Shown here one piece after another: positions 1-9,523 of a DNA stretch of 64,000 bases (positions within the stretch are counted from its first letter, which is position 1; each line of letters begins with the position of its first letter). Both the position numbers and the translations under genes were made by a program. The stretch comes from Bacillus cereus G9842 (lineage in GTDB: Bacteria > Bacillota > Bacilli > Bacillales > Bacillaceae_G). The notes under the pieces are model-generated. The model worked only from the letters and a program-made list of their open reading frames with translations. It was not told the origin of the DNA and made no database searches. The DNA is taken from assembly GCF_000021305.1 (NCBI RefSeq), contig NC_011772.1, forward strand, positions 1,898,001-1,962,000. The letters run 5' to 3'.

Positions 1-105
1 ACTTATATGAATAATAAACCAAATACAAAGGTGGATGGAAAGGGCGAAACGATATAAGTGAGCGCACTATCCTTCCACTTAGCTAAAACTAGGGAGGATA
101 TCAAT

Positions 106-1155
106 TTGAATCAAAATATTTTAGAATCGTATGGCTGGGATTCTTTTTTTGAGGAACAAGCTGTAGAGAAATTTGAAGTAGGTCGTATTTTACTTGAGCA
201 TAAGCATATATATCGCATTATTTGTAACGATGGTGAATATATGGCAGAACTGTCTGGGAAGTTTCGGCATGAAGCAGTAACGAAGGGAGATTATCCAGCT
301 GTTGGTGATTGGGTGTATATAAAGAAAATAGAGAATGAAAAGAAAGCTATCATTCATAGTATTTTTCCGAGAAGAAGCTCTTTTTCTAGACAAGAGGCTG
401 GTACTCGAACGGAAGAACAAGTAATAGCAGCGAATGTAGATTATCTATTTTTAGTGAATGCACTTAACCATGATTTTAATGTAAGAAGAATGGAACGTTA
501 TTTACTTTTAGCGTATGAAAGCGGTGCAATGCCTGTAATTGTTTTAACAAAGAGTAGTTTATGTGAGGACATGGAACAGAAAATTGTTGAAACGGAAGCT
601 GTGGCAATTGGTGTTCCAATCTTCGTCGTTGATAGTTTAGAGCATACTGGTATTGAATCGTTGCAGCAATTTGTTTCTTCAGGGAAAACAATTGCTTTAG
701 TCGGATCATCCGGTGTTGGGAAATCCACTTTGTTAAATGCACTTATAGGAATTGAAGTAGCAAAAACGGGAGATATTCGTGAGGAAGATAGTAAAGGAAG
801 ACATACGACAACTCATCGTGAATTGTTCCGATTACCGAGTGGTAGTTTAGTTATTGATACTCCCGGCATGAGGGAATTGCAACTTTGGGAAGGAAGCGAA
901 GCGATTCAAACAACATTCTCTGATATTGAAAAACTCGCGACAACATGCCGTTTTCGTGATTGTAAGCATGAGAATGAACCAGGATGCGCGGTGCATAGTG
1001 CAATTGATAACGGACTTATTACGATAGATCGTTTGAAAAGCTATAAAAAATTACAAAGAGAACTGGCGTATTTTATGAGAAGACAAGATGCAATCCTTGC
1101 CAGAGCAGAGCGTGATAAGTGGAAAAAGCTTTCTAAACAACATAAAAAAATGTAA
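106..1155 (+). CDS. rsgA: Ribosome small-subunit-dependent GTPase, RsgA/YloQ paralogue
   Basis: Circularly permuted GTPase that assists 30S ribosome maturation. The protein has an N-terminal OB-fold region, a P-loop (GSSGVGKST, about residue 200), a G3 motif DTPGMREL and a C-terminal zinc knuckle CRFRDCKHENEPGC, all in RsgA order. The open frame extends to a GTG at 58, but AGGGAGG at 91-97 sits eight bases before the TTG at 106, so TTG 106 is chosen (349 residues). At 349 residues it is longer than the roughly 300-residue housekeeping RsgA, suggesting the second RsgA-like copy of the B. cereus group. The G4 motif reads LTKSSL, lacking the usual Asp of (N/T)KxD. It is monocistronic and ends in a strong terminator. 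Confidence 0.9.
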   Translation: MNQNILESYGWDSFFEEQAVEKFEVGRILLEHKHIYRIICNDGEYMAELSGKFRHEAVTKGDYPAVGDWVYIKKIENEKKAIIHSIFPRRSSFSRQEAGTRTEEQVIAANVDYLFLVNALNHDFNVRRMERYLLLAYESGAMPVIVLTKSSLCEDMEQKIVETEAVAIGVPIFVVDSLEHTGIESLQQFVSSGKTIALVGSSGVGKSTLLNALIGIEVAKTGDIREEDSKGRHTTTHRELFRLPSGSLVIDTPGMRELQLWEGSEAIQTTFSDIEKLATTCRFRDCKHENEPGCAVHSAIDNGLITIDRLKSYKKLQRELAYFMRRQDAILARAERDKWKKLSKQHKKM

Positions 1156-1183
1156 AAACCAAAGGGTGCCCTTTGGTTTTTTC
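1156..1183 (+). terminator. Intrinsic terminator of rsgA paralogue
   Basis: Stem AAACCAAAGG / CCTTTGGTTT with a four-base loop followed by a run of T, directly after the stop codon. Confidence 0.9.
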
Positions 1184-1355
1184 TATTTGTAAATTTTATA
1201 ATAATATTATTTATATATATAGACAAAGAGAAATTAATTGTTTAAACTTTACAAAGTATTCATCATAATAGGTTATGAAAATAATAATTAGGGATTGGGA
1301 AATATTAATAATTAACTCAATTTAACTTTTAAATTTGAAAATTAGGAGGTTCATA

Positions 1356-3338
1356 ATGGGTAAACTATTAAATTTGTTTCGTGATATGAAAGTAGCAAAA
1401 AAGCTATTAATTTCATTCTTTGTAATTTTAATTGCGGCTGTGTCTATTATCGGAGGCATGTCTTATCAAACAGCCAAAAAGAATTTTGAATCACAAATTA
1501 AGAGTAGTGCCAACGACAATATAAAAATACTGGATAATTTAATCAATCAAATGATTGATGCAAAATTTAATGATGTGAATAATTTTGCACGGGTGATTCA
1601 GGGGAATATGTATCAAGGAGATAATCAGGATGAATTAAGAAAAATATTATCTCAATATATAAATTTAAATAAAGATGTTGAACAAGTATATGTTGCCGGA
1701 AATGATAAAAAATTTGTGCAAGAACCAAATATACAAATGGCAGCAGATTATGATCCAACAGCACGACCTTGGTATAAAGATGCAGTGGCAAAACAAGGTG
1801 GTATTGTTGTTACTGAGCCGTATAAGGCAAAAGGAAATGGACATATTGTCGTAACAATCGCAAAACAAACAGAAGATAAAAATGGGGTTGTTGCGCTAGA
1901 TTTAAGTTTAGATAATTTATTAAAAACATCAAAGTTAATTAATATTGGTAAAAAAGGATATGCCTTCATTTTAGATGGAAAGCAAAAAATAATTGCTCAT
2001 CCACAAGAAAAATCAGGAGAAAAAGCGGCTGATTCTTGGGCAAAGAAAATTTATGAAGATAATCACGGTGCTTTTTCATATTCTTATGGTGGTAGTGAAA
2101 AGAATATGGTATTTGCTACAAATGTAAAAACAGGTTGGAAAATTGGTGGGACTATGTACTCAAGTGAAGTAATTGAAGCTGCTCAACCTGTATTTTATAA
2201 TATGTTAATTGTTATGCTTATCTCATTAGTAATAGGTGGAGCACTTATTTATTTTGTAACACTTTCAATTACGAAGCCTTTAAAGAGATTAGTTGTTACC
2301 TCTAAAGAAATAAGTGAAGGGGATTTAACGCAAACAATTGAAATTCATTCTAATGATGAAATCGGCCAACTTGCTAAAGGCTTTAATGAGATGACGAATT
2401 CGTTACGGACGTTAATCGGAAGAATTAACGATTCAGCTGGGCATGTTGCAGCGGCATCAGAAGAGCTAACTGCAAGTGTAAGGCAAGCAAGTGAAGCGAC
2501 TGAGCAAATTACAATCGCAATGGATGAAATATCAAGTGGGGCAACGACGCAAACAACAAGCGTAGAAAATGGTGCTATGTTGCTATTTGATGTAACGGAA
2601 GGAATTCAGCATGTAGCAAATAGTTCATCATCTATTAATACGGCTTCCGCACATACTCGTGAAAAAGCAGAAGATGGTGGGAAACTAGTAGGAAGAACAG
2701 TAAACCAGATGCAGTCTATTGCAGAATCTGTGTCACAATCAGATGCAGTTATACAATTACTAAATAATAAATCAAAACAAATTGGTGATATTTTAGAAGT
2801 AATTCAAAATATTGCAGATCAAACAAACCTTCTAGCTCTAAATGCGGCGATTGAAGCTGCAAGAGCCGGTGAGCATGGAAGAGGTTTTGCGATTGTTGCA
2901 GATGAAGTACGTAAATTGGCAGAGCAGTCTAGCGTATCTTCTAGTGAAATTAGTAAATTAATATGTGAAATACAAGATGATATGGGTAAGACAGTCAAAT
3001 CTATGAATCATGTAAATGAGGAAGTTCAATCTGGACTTGTTATCGCAAATGAAACGAAGCAAAACTTTGCTGAAATTTTACAATCTACAAATGAAATAGC
3101 TAATCAAATTAAGACGATGGTTGAAACGGCTAATGGAATGTCAAAAGGGGCAAATGAAGTATCTATTTCGGTAGGACAAATTGCAATGACAGCACAAAAT
3201 AATGCAACAAGCACACAAAATGTTGCGGCTTCAGCTGAAGAACAGCTAGCTTCGATGGAGGAAATTGGATCCGCAGCGGGCACGTTATCTCAAATGGCTG
3301 AAGAGTTACAAGGACTAATTGACAGATTTAAAGTTTAA
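1356..3338 (+). CDS. Methyl-accepting chemotaxis protein with dCache sensor
   Basis: Transmembrane chemoreceptor that signals to CheA/CheW. Start at ATG 1356 follows AGGAGG at 1344-1349; the in-frame TTG at 1335 lacks a site (660 residues). Order: short cytoplasmic tail, membrane segment near 17-37, extracellular dCache-like domain with the ARPWYKDAV signature, second membrane segment near 280-303, HAMP near 304-356 and a long methyl-accepting domain with the hairpin motif [20 protein letters not shown]. The ligand is not predictable by eye, although dCache receptors often bind amino acids or other small organic ligands. It stands alone; no che genes are near. Confidence 0.93.
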   Translation: MGKLLNLFRDMKVAKKLLISFFVILIAAVSIIGGMSYQTAKKNFESQIKSSANDNIKILDNLINQMIDAKFNDVNNFARVIQGNMYQGDNQDELRKILSQYINLNKDVEQVYVAGNDKKFVQEPNIQMAADYDPTARPWYKDAVAKQGGIVVTEPYKAKGNGHIVVTIAKQTEDKNGVVALDLSLDNLLKTSKLINIGKKGYAFILDGKQKIIAHPQEKSGEKAADSWAKKIYEDNHGAFSYSYGGSEKNMVFATNVKTGWKIGGTMYSSEVIEAAQPVFYNMLIVMLISLVIGGALIYFVTLSITKPLKRLVVTSKEISEGDLTQTIEIHSNDEIGQLAKGFNEMTNSLRTLIGRINDSAGHVAAASEELTASVRQASEATEQITIAMDEISSGATTQTTSVENGAMLLFDVTEGIQHVANSSSSINTASAHTREKAEDGGKLVGRTVNQMQSIAESVSQSDAVIQLLNNKSKQIGDILEVIQNIADQTNLLALNAAIEAARAGEHGRGFAIVADEVRKLAEQSSVSSSEISKLICEIQDDMGKTVKSMNHVNEEVQSGLVIANETKQNFAEILQSTNEIANQIKTMVETANGMSKGANEVSISVGQIAMTAQNNATSTQNVAASAEEQLASMEEIGSAAGTLSQMAEELQGLIDRFKV

Positions 3339-3343
3339 CAGAG

Positions 3344-3391
3344 AACAGGCTGTCCCTAAAATAGAAGTATGTATTGGGAGAGTCTGTTTTA
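3344..3391 (+). terminator. Possible terminator of chemoreceptor gene
   Basis: Imperfect stem AACAGGCTGTCCC / GGGAGAGTCTGTT with a large loop, then a short T-rich stretch. Two mismatches make it weaker than the others in the window. Confidence 0.5.
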
Positions 3392-3534
3392 TTATGTAAA
3401 TTTAAATGTGGGATGTAGAGTTCTCTCATGACGTTTAAAATGGTATTTTGCATAATATTTGTCGAAAAATAGAGGTATTTGTTAGCTTTGTGTATAATTG
3501 TTAACCTATAGAATACAAATAAAAGGAGAGTATT

Positions 3535-3840
3535 ATGGGAGTGTACTGGGGGACAAAAAGACATTCTTGGCTTAGTTACGTTTCATTTTGGCTAAGTATT
3601 TCATTTTTTATTGTTTTTCTAATTGAAGTGTTTATATTAAAAACACTTTCGAATAGCTCGGTGCAAATTGTTAAATATTTTTATTTTATACTTGTGCCAG
3701 TAAATATTTTTCTTAGTTTAAAGTTACTATTTAAGAAGAATGAAAAGAAAGCGTTACCTATTTTTAGTTTCATTGTCTCATTATTATTCGCAATTTTAAT
3801 AATCGTATTAGTTTTAGCAGCTATAGGGAAGTTCTTTTAA
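3535..3840 (+). CDS. Small three-helix membrane protein
   Basis: I do not recognise a named family. The 101-residue product starts at ATG 3535 behind AAAAGGAGAG and is mostly hydrophobic, with three predicted membrane helices (near 15-36, 45-62 and 74-97) separated by short charged loops (KKNEKK). The N terminus MGVYWGTKRHSW is short and cytosolic-looking. It is monocistronic and closed by a terminator that begins at the stop codon. The good ribosome site, terminator and membrane topology support a real gene, but no function can be inferred. Confidence 0.75.
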   Translation: MGVYWGTKRHSWLSYVSFWLSISFFIVFLIEVFILKTLSNSSVQIVKYFYFILVPVNIFLSLKLLFKKNEKKALPIFSFIVSLLFAILIIVLVLAAIGKFF

Positions 3841-3874
3841 GGGGAGTGGTATAAGTCACTCTCCTTTTTTATTT
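3840..3874 (+). terminator. Intrinsic terminator
   Basis: GGGGAGTG / CACTCTCC stem (one G-U pair) followed by TTTTTTATTT, starting at the stop codon of the preceding gene. Confidence 0.8.
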
Positions 3875-4161
3875 GTGTTAGTCTTACTATATGTAAAAGT
3901 GTGAATGCTGTAAGCTAATAAAAGCGGACAGTAGAGAATATTTGCATTGATTAAAGTCTGATGTTATTTGAACTTGTAAGAGAGTATGGAGTAATGAGGT
4001 AATATACATAATAATGGAGATAGAATTAGTTGTTTTATAAGTATGTATGAAGCAAATGAATACGGTAAGAACGGTGATATATGGTACAATAGCTATGGAT
4101 AGTGATAGAGATAAAGGGTATATAAAATACTCATCGTTTTTAGTAAGAGAGGGGTTATCTT
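3875..4161. other. Intergenic stretch, no gene seen
   Basis: With the terminator, about 320 bases separate the two neighbouring genes. It is AT-rich, has no open frame with a ribosome site, and holds only an unconvincing -10-like TACAAT near 4084. The promoter of the next gene presumably lies here. Confidence 0.5.
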
Positions 4162-4527
4162 ATGCTATACGAGGATTTGGAGACATTATTTCAAACAGCT
4201 CCGAAAGAAGATAGAGGCGGATGGAAATATATAATCCAAGAACAAAATGATACATATAAAATTGTTGGTGAAATTCTGAAAAATCAAATGAGTGTCGAAT
4301 TGTATTTTAATGAATACGATGAGGTGAAAATCACTTTATATAAAGATGGAATTCCCATTACGACTATGCAAAGAATTGCGATTTCAAAAGTTGAATTAGA
4401 CGAAGATGAAGAGGGTATTCAATTTGTTTTAGAGCGCATGCCTAGTCGAATGATTCGGTTGCAATTAAAGCCATATTTAGCATTAGAAATGGGGCCGTAC
4501 TGGGAAGTATGTGATGATTGTGAATGA
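4162..4527 (+). CDS. Hypothetical cytosolic protein (121 aa)
   Basis: Not recognised. It is an acidic soluble 121-residue protein with no membrane segment or signal peptide. The start ATG 4162 is preceded by AGAGAGGGG. Predicted beta-strand alternation in the middle (VELYFNEYDEVKITLYKDGIPI) is followed by an acidic patch LDEDEEG and a C-terminal CDDCE that could bind a metal, but two cysteines at the end prove nothing. It is convergent with the YkvI-type gene and shares its terminator. Confidence 0.7.
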   Translation: MLYEDLETLFQTAPKEDRGGWKYIIQEQNDTYKIVGEILKNQMSVELYFNEYDEVKITLYKDGIPITTMQRIAISKVELDEDEEGIQFVLERMPSRMIRLQLKPYLALEMGPYWEVCDDCE

Positions 4528-4529
4528 AC

Positions 4530-4566
4530 ATAAAAAAGCATCCAATAACATGGATGCTTTTTTATG
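4530..4566. terminator. Bidirectional terminator between convergent genes
   Basis: AAAAAAGCATCCA / TGGATGCTTTTTT with a six-base loop gives a T run on both strands. Its right arm overlaps the stop codon of the minus-strand gene. Confidence 0.9.
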
Positions 4567-5602
4567 TTTTTTGAAGTTGTTTAAATGCAATGATTGGAAG
4601 TATAACAATACTTACCCATCCGATGATAGGATATAGAATGTGAAGTAAGTCACTGTAACCGATGTAACTAAAGCAATAACTAATTAGTAAAATAAAGAAA
4701 ATAATATTGTTATTTTTCCACCCAGTAATAGATTGCATCTGTTTTGTCATTCCGAACACATTACCAACTAAAGTTGTGAAAACTTCACCGAAAATAATGA
4801 GAACGAAGAAGAAGTGAAAAGTTGCATTAAATCTTCTTATGACTTCAGCCATTGGGATGTTATATTGATAAAATTGATCGACTGATAAGATTGCTAAATG
4901 GCTGCATAATAAAATTAAAGAAAGTCCAGCACCCCCTAAAATCCCACCCCAAAAAATGGCTTTTCGATCCTTAACTTCACTGGCTAATGGGACGAGAACA
5001 CTTTGGGCGAGAGAAAGATTTAAGGCGACATATGTAATAGGGCTAGTAATCCATTTCATATTCCAACTCTCTGCAGGAATAGTGTTATTAATGGAAGGTG
5101 TACCGTGAAAAAAGGTTGTAATAGCAAGTCCGATAATAAAAATCATCATAATAGGTACGACAAGTGTATTTACTTCAAAAACACCTTGTAATCCGCGGCT
5201 ACTTATAATGAGACAAGCGATAACTGTAATGAGAATACCGAGTTGTCTTGGTAAGCGAAGTTGCTCTTCAAATACTGCACCAGCCCCTGATAACATAACG
5301 CTCGTTACGCCGAATAAAACGAGTAATAATAATGTGTTTACAACATTCCCAAATACATCCCCAAATAAATATTTGTTAAATTCTTGCGCTGAAAATGCCC
5401 CAATTTGCGATGAAAGTAACATCATCTTTGTGCCGAGCCAAATAAAAAAAAATCCACTTACACATATGCCAATTGTCCCATATAATCCATTCACTGTGAA
5501 AAATTCAACAATTTCTCGTCCAGTAGCAAATCCAGCTCCAACGACAGTTCCGATATAAGTAGCAGCTACTTTCTTTGCTACTTGCCATTGTTGATTGTCC
5601 AT
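4562..5602 (-). CDS. ykvI: YkvI-family membrane transporter
   Basis: Polytopic membrane protein of 346 residues with about ten predicted helices. The N-terminal helix carries AATYIGTVVGAGFATGREIVEFF, whose unwound glycine-rich GAGFATGRE segment is typical of the YkvI group, a distant relative of LeuT-fold amino-acid transporters. The substrate is unknown. The start ATG follows an AGAGGGAT site on the minus strand. It is monocistronic, divergent from dps with about 240 bases between, and shares a terminator with the gene on its left. Confidence 0.82.
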   Translation of the reverse strand: MDNQQWQVAKKVAATYIGTVVGAGFATGREIVEFFTVNGLYGTIGICVSGFFFIWLGTKMMLLSSQIGAFSAQEFNKYLFGDVFGNVVNTLLLLVLFGVTSVMLSGAGAVFEEQLRLPRQLGILITVIACLIISSRGLQGVFEVNTLVVPIMMIFIIGLAITTFFHGTPSINNTIPAESWNMKWITSPITYVALNLSLAQSVLVPLASEVKDRKAIFWGGILGGAGLSLILLCSHLAILSVDQFYQYNIPMAEVIRRFNATFHFFFVLIIFGEVFTTLVGNVFGMTKQMQSITGWKNNNIIFFILLISYCFSYIGYSDLLHILYPIIGWVSIVILPIIAFKQLQKT

Positions 5603-5843
5603 GTTATCCCTCTTTCTACTATGATGAGCTTGATGTACTATTATGCATATGTATGAGCTTGGACAATTAGACGTATGAAGTGTTTGAAAAAATACATGAA
5701 TTAAATGATATTAGGGAAGTATTAAAGGTGTTAAAACTTTGTTACATATAAGCCGATTGTTCGAAAGGAAAGGGAATGTATGGTAAAATGTAATTAGGTT
5801 ATTAAAAGATAAACATTACAAAATGATAAGAGGAGTGGGTTGT

Positions 5844-6287
5844 ATGAGTACGAAAACAAATGTTGTTGAAGTATTAAACAAGCAGGTAGCAAACTGGAAT
5901 GTGTTATATGTGAAACTACATAATTATCACTGGTATGTGACAGGGCCACACTTCTTTACATTACATGAGAAATTTGAAGAGTTTTATAATGAAGCTGGAA
6001 CGTATATTGATGAGTTAGCAGAACGTATTTTAGCTTTAGAAGGTAAACCATTAGCGACAATGAAAGAATATCTCGCAACATCTAGTGTCAGCGAAGGGAC
6101 AAGCAAAGAATCTGCAGAAGAAATGGTGCAAACATTAGTGAATGATTATTCTGCACTTATTCAAGAATTAAAAGAAGGTATGGAAGTTGCGGGCGAAGCT
6201 GGCGATGAAACATCAGCTGACATGTTGTTAGCAATTCATACAACATTAGAACAACATGTATGGATGCTAAGTGCATTCTTAAAATAA
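5844..6287 (+). CDS. dps: Dps-family mini-ferritin (Dlp-2 type)
   Basis: Twelve-subunit iron-storage and DNA-protecting protein that oxidises Fe(II) with peroxide. The sequence closely matches what I remember of B. anthracis Dlp-2. Ferroxidase ligands are visible: H29 (HNYHW), H41 (TLHEKFEEF), D56 and E60 (IDELAER). The ATG at 5844 follows AGAGGAG at the right distance and gives 147 residues, the family length; the upstream in-frame ATG 5823 would add seven unlikely residues. Monocistronic with a strong terminator. I looked for PerR and sigma-B sites upstream and found none convincing. Confidence 0.96.
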   Translation: MSTKTNVVEVLNKQVANWNVLYVKLHNYHWYVTGPHFFTLHEKFEEFYNEAGTYIDELAERILALEGKPLATMKEYLATSSVSEGTSKESAEEMVQTLVNDYSALIQELKEGMEVAGEAGDETSADMLLAIHTTLEQHVWMLSAFLK

Positions 6288-6301
6288 CGATAAATATATA
6301 G

Positions 6302-6337
6302 AAACCCATTGAAAAATTATTTCAATGGGTTTTTTTA
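6302..6337 (+). terminator. Intrinsic terminator of dps
   Basis: AAACCCATTGAAA / TTTCAATGGGTTT with five-base loop, then TTTTTT. Confidence 0.93.
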
Positions 6338-6389
6338 TGATTTTTCAGTTTTCTTTTATGCTATAATATAGTAAAAAGGAGGCGATGCG

Positions 6390-6845
6390 ATGTTTCGCTT
6401 TTTCAGAACTGGAAAAGAAGAGCGGGAAATTACGAAAGATGAATTAGAACAAGCGATGGCTCAGTTTTTAGAAACGAATGCTAATATTGTTTATACAGTA
6501 TTAGTAAATGACGATTATACAGTGAATTATGATTTGTTAAAACCGTATTTACCTGCATTTCCAACAAATGATTTTCTCATAACGAAGGAAACGCTTGAGG
6601 TATTTGAACATACAGCAGAAAATTTAAACCTAGTGAAAGAAATTGATGTCGTACAAAAAGCAGTAGATCAATACGTAACAGAAAAAGAAATGTTCCCAAT
6701 TGTTGAAGGTAGCGAAGATCGCCTCATATGCGGAATGAAACTAGGACCTTACTTAAATCGTAGCTTAAAAAGAGACTTATATATTTCAGAAAAACATTAT
6801 TTAGTTTCAAGTAAACCAGATAGAAAAAAACAAAAGAGCGGGTAG
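6390..6845 (+). CDS. Hypothetical protein, possibly DUF3939 family (151 aa)
   Basis: A soluble 151-residue protein starting at ATG 6390 behind AAAAGGAGGCGATGCG. It has a helical N terminus (EITKDELEQAMAQFLE) and a mixed alpha/beta remainder, with a basic tail PDRKKQKSG. There is no signal peptide and no catalytic motif that I can name. The length and N-terminal style resemble the Bacillus DUF3939 family, but that is memory only. Monocistronic, followed by a short terminator. Confidence 0.75.
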   Translation: MFRFFRTGKEEREITKDELEQAMAQFLETNANIVYTVLVNDDYTVNYDLLKPYLPAFPTNDFLITKETLEVFEHTAENLNLVKEIDVVQKAVDQYVTEKEMFPIVEGSEDRLICGMKLGPYLNRSLKRDLYISEKHYLVSSKPDRKKQKSG

Positions 6846-6856
6846 ATGTAATGAAA

Positions 6857-6888
6857 ACAACAATACATATATTGTTGTCTTTTTTTGT
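6857..6888 (+). terminator. Intrinsic terminator
   Basis: ACAACAATA / TATTGTTGT, four-base loop, followed by CTTTTTTTG. Confidence 0.8.
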
Positions 6889-7059
6889 TTGTTAAAATAT
6901 TGATTTTTCAGTCTATTTTCATTTATACTAAATGTATTGGACAGGGAAGAGTAACTATTAAGCATCATTCTGAGAATAAGATATTGTTAGCGTAGGTTAT
7001 ACAAAGTGGTATAAAGATTCGCAAAAAAATATTATAAAAGGTTTCGGGGGAATTGGTAC

Positions 7060-8004
7060 ATGAAAAATAGTATGACTTACATTCAATTATTAAATGAAAC
7101 GTTACGTTGTTATGCAAATAAAGGAAGTTTTGAAGCGTACAATTATATAATGGAAAATGCTACAGGTGTAATAGGGAATGAGGCGCAAATATATAATTTT
7201 AAGTATGCGCTCGCAAGTGCATCGGGACTTGAAAAAGAAGCATTACATTTAATGAGAGAGGCCATTATAGAAAAGGGATTCTGGTATGGAAATGAGTATT
7301 TAATTTCGGACGATGATTTAAAATCACTACATAAATTTGAAGAATTTCATACAATGGTTCAATTATGTAAAGAAAGAGAAGGATTAGCACATAAAACGGA
7401 AAGACCAGACGTGAAATATATATACAGCAAGAAAGAGGGAAATCTACTACTTACATTACATGGTGACCAAGAAAATATTCAAATAGTAGAGCCATATTGG
7501 AAATCAGTTTTGACACAAGATTACACGTTAGCTTTACCACAGTCTTCACAAATTCAGTTTTCAGATGGATTTGTTTGGGATGATCTAGAGAGAGGGAAAG
7601 GGGAATTAAAAGAGCATTACAATAAGTTTATAGAAAATCATACAGTAGAAAATGTAATAATTGGTGGTTTTTCTGCAGGGGCAAGAGTAGCTTTATATAC
7701 GATTTTACAAAAAGATATAGATGTAGATGGTTTTGTTTTTATGGCACCCTGGCTTCCCAAGATTGAAGAATGGGATGAGTTGTTGAGTGTGCTGCAGGAT
7801 AAACATATAAAAGGATATATAGTATGCGGGGATCAAGATGAAGATTGTTTCGAATCCGTGCAGCAATTTGTGCAACTATTAAGAGATAAGAATATAGAAC
7901 ATAAGTATAAAGTTGTGCCTGACTTAGATCATAATTATCCTATTAACTTTGATGAGCTATTAAAAGAAGCTATTGAATATATAGGAAATGAAAACAATAA
8001 GTAG
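7060..8004 (+). CDS. Alpha/beta hydrolase with N-terminal helical region
   Basis: The C-terminal two thirds of this 314-residue protein is an alpha/beta hydrolase: LTLHGD after strand 3 (oxyanion region), nucleophile elbow GGFSAG near residue 207, acid in CGDQDED and histidine in DLDHNYP near the end. Residues 1-110 are helical and look like a TPR-type repeat region (MRYANKGSFEAYNYI pattern with later EKEALHLMREA), as in some Bacillus hydrolases that carry a tetratricopeptide-like N terminus. Substrate unknown. The start is ATG 7060; the upstream TTCGGGGGAATTGG is a mediocre ribosome site. Monocistronic, convergent with the LLM oxidoreductase. Confidence 0.85.
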   Translation: MKNSMTYIQLLNETLRCYANKGSFEAYNYIMENATGVIGNEAQIYNFKYALASASGLEKEALHLMREAIIEKGFWYGNEYLISDDDLKSLHKFEEFHTMVQLCKEREGLAHKTERPDVKYIYSKKEGNLLLTLHGDQENIQIVEPYWKSVLTQDYTLALPQSSQIQFSDGFVWDDLERGKGELKEHYNKFIENHTVENVIIGGFSAGARVALYTILQKDIDVDGFVFMAPWLPKIEEWDELLSVLQDKHIKGYIVCGDQDEDCFESVQQFVQLLRDKNIEHKYKVVPDLDHNYPINFDELLKEAIEYIGNENNK

Positions 8005-8007
8005 TAA

Positions 8008-8046
8008 GAAAAAGAGATGCATCATATGTGATGCATCTCTTTTTAG
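8008..8046. terminator. Bidirectional terminator
   Basis: AAAAAGAGATGCATCA / TGATGCATCTCTTTTT, four-base loop. It serves both convergent neighbours. Confidence 0.93.
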
Positions 8047-8048
8047 AA

Positions 8049-9050
8049 TTATAAATTAAAAGCATTTGCTAGTAAGCGATAAGACTTTAATTTATGTTCG
8101 AATTGATGAGTAATCGTGACAATCATAAATTCGTCAGTATTGTATGCTTTGCTTAAGTTTATTATTTTTTCTTTTACAGAAGACGGATCACCAACAATCA
8201 TACGTTGACGATTTTCTTTTATACGGAATAAATCATAAGCGCTGTATGAATAATTTTGAGCAGTTTCAATAGAAGGTGTACCAGTAGTTCGTTTTCCTTG
8301 CTCTAATAATAAGATTGATAAATCTAAACTAGAAGCAATTTTTTCTGCTTCTTCATTTGTTTCTCCGCAAATAACAAAAATAGCAACGATTGACTTTGGT
8401 TTATCTCCTAAAAATGAGGGCTGATATTGTTCTTGGTAAGCCCTCATAACTTCAGGGCCTCCAAAGCCATTAATAAATTGTGCAAATGCGAAAGAAGCTC
8501 CGTTGTTTGCAGCAATTTTAGCGCTCTCTCCACTAGAACCGAGCATCCACATTTCAGGAGATGTTGGGATAACTGGAGTGGCTTTTAAGTTTGCATAGTG
8601 ATGGTTTTCTGGTACTTGATCATGTATGTACATTGCAACGTCTGCAATTTGTTCTGGATATTGATCAAGTGAGACCATTTTCCCTTCTTGAAGTGCGCGA
8701 GTTGCTATTGGCATACCACCAGGGGCTCTACCAACACCGAGATCGATACGATTTGGATACAGTGCTTCTAAAACACGGAAATTCTCAGCGACTTTATATG
8801 GGCTATAATGCGGTAACATAACACCACCTGAACCGACTCTAATATGGTCCGTTTTTGCGGCAATATGAGAAATAAGTATTTCTGGACTTGAACCAGCTAA
8901 GCCTACGGAATTATGATGTTCGGATACCCAAAAACGTGTGAATCCGAGTTTTTCAACTTCTTGTGCAAGCGTAACTGTATGTGAAAAAGCTTGGGCTGCT
9001 GTGCTACCATCTGAAATAGGTGATTGGTCTAATACACTTAACTTGATCAT
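8049..9050 (-). CDS. LLM-class flavin-dependent oxidoreductase
   Basis: Luciferase-like monooxygenase fold (333 residues). The N terminus LSVLDQSPISDGST followed by GFTRFWVSEHHN is diagnostic of the MsnO8/YwcH/YceB-type FMN-dependent subgroup. Later motifs include IRVGSGGVMLPHYSPYKVAENF and LGVGRAPGG. These enzymes use reduced FMN from a partner reductase; the substrate is not predictable. The start ATG 9050 follows a GAGAGGTAT-type site. Monocistronic. Confidence 0.9.
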   Translation of the reverse strand: MIKLSVLDQSPISDGSTAAQAFSHTVTLAQEVEKLGFTRFWVSEHHNSVGLAGSSPEILISHIAAKTDHIRVGSGGVMLPHYSPYKVAENFRVLEALYPNRIDLGVGRAPGGMPIATRALQEGKMVSLDQYPEQIADVAMYIHDQVPENHHYANLKATPVIPTSPEMWMLGSSGESAKIAANNGASFAFAQFINGFGGPEVMRAYQEQYQPSFLGDKPKSIVAIFVICGETNEEAEKIASSLDLSILLLEQGKRTTGTPSIETAQNYSYSAYDLFRIKENRQRMIVGDPSSVKEKIINLSKAYNTDEFMIVTITHQFEHKLKSYRLLANAFNL

Positions 9051-9128
9051 AGAATATACCTCTCAATCTTAATGTACATCCTATTATATATTTACTTATG
9101 AAAAATGCGTAGTGAAATGCTCAAAATG

Positions 9129-9160
9129 AAAAGCGGATAATCTTATTTCCGCTTTTAATG
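9129..9160 (-). terminator. Terminator of small minus-strand gene
   Basis: AAAAGCGGA / TCCGCTTTT with an eight-base loop at the stop codon of the 63-residue gene. The T tail on the minus strand is short. Confidence 0.6.
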
Positions 9161-9346
9161 AGAAAATCCGCGTTCATAATGATTCATTTCGACTAGATTT
9201 AAAATATATTCATAGTTGTCAATTTCACGTTTTAGCTGTTCACGTTCTTTTGCAGATAGTGTCATATTGCTAAGTTTTTTACATAAGTTTTGTTTCTTTA
9301 ATTCTAAATGTTTTTTTGTAGCATGGTAGTCATAAGTATGTTTCAT
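9155..9346 (-). CDS. Small helical protein (63 aa), DUF3896-like
   Basis: Short, highly charged protein predicted as two antiparallel helices (HATKKHLELKKQNLCKKL and SAKEREQLKREIDNYEYIL). AAGGAGTGG lies nine bases upstream of the ATG, and the frame ends inside a hairpin terminator, so it is a real gene despite its size. It resembles the small Bacillus DUF3896 proteins from memory. No function is known to me; the helical hairpin could support dimerisation or protein binding. Confidence 0.75.
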   Translation of the reverse strand: MKHTYDYHATKKHLELKKQNLCKKLSNMTLSAKEREQLKREIDNYEYILNLVEMNHYERGFSH

Positions 9347-9523
9347 TTTTAACCACTCCTTCTTTGCAGTTGCTATATTATACGAAGCATAAAGAAATAT
9401 GAAATCTGTCTCTTATGTATTTTTAGTGAATATTCAAATTGCAATGGTGTTATGTTTATGGAGATCTATGAATAAAATGCACTAAACCACTAACGTCCAT
9501 TTGATGAAATAAGGGGTGGAATT

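Noticed and set aside
58..105. Longer start (GTG 58) for the RsgA paralogue
   Set aside because: The added residues follow no ribosome site, whereas AGGGAGG is ideally placed before TTG 106.
5208..5558. 116-residue plus-strand frame opposite the YkvI gene
   Set aside because: Antisense shadow of a clearly coding membrane protein.
5700..5843. PerR box or sigma-B promoter before dps
   Set aside because: No sequence close enough to either consensus.
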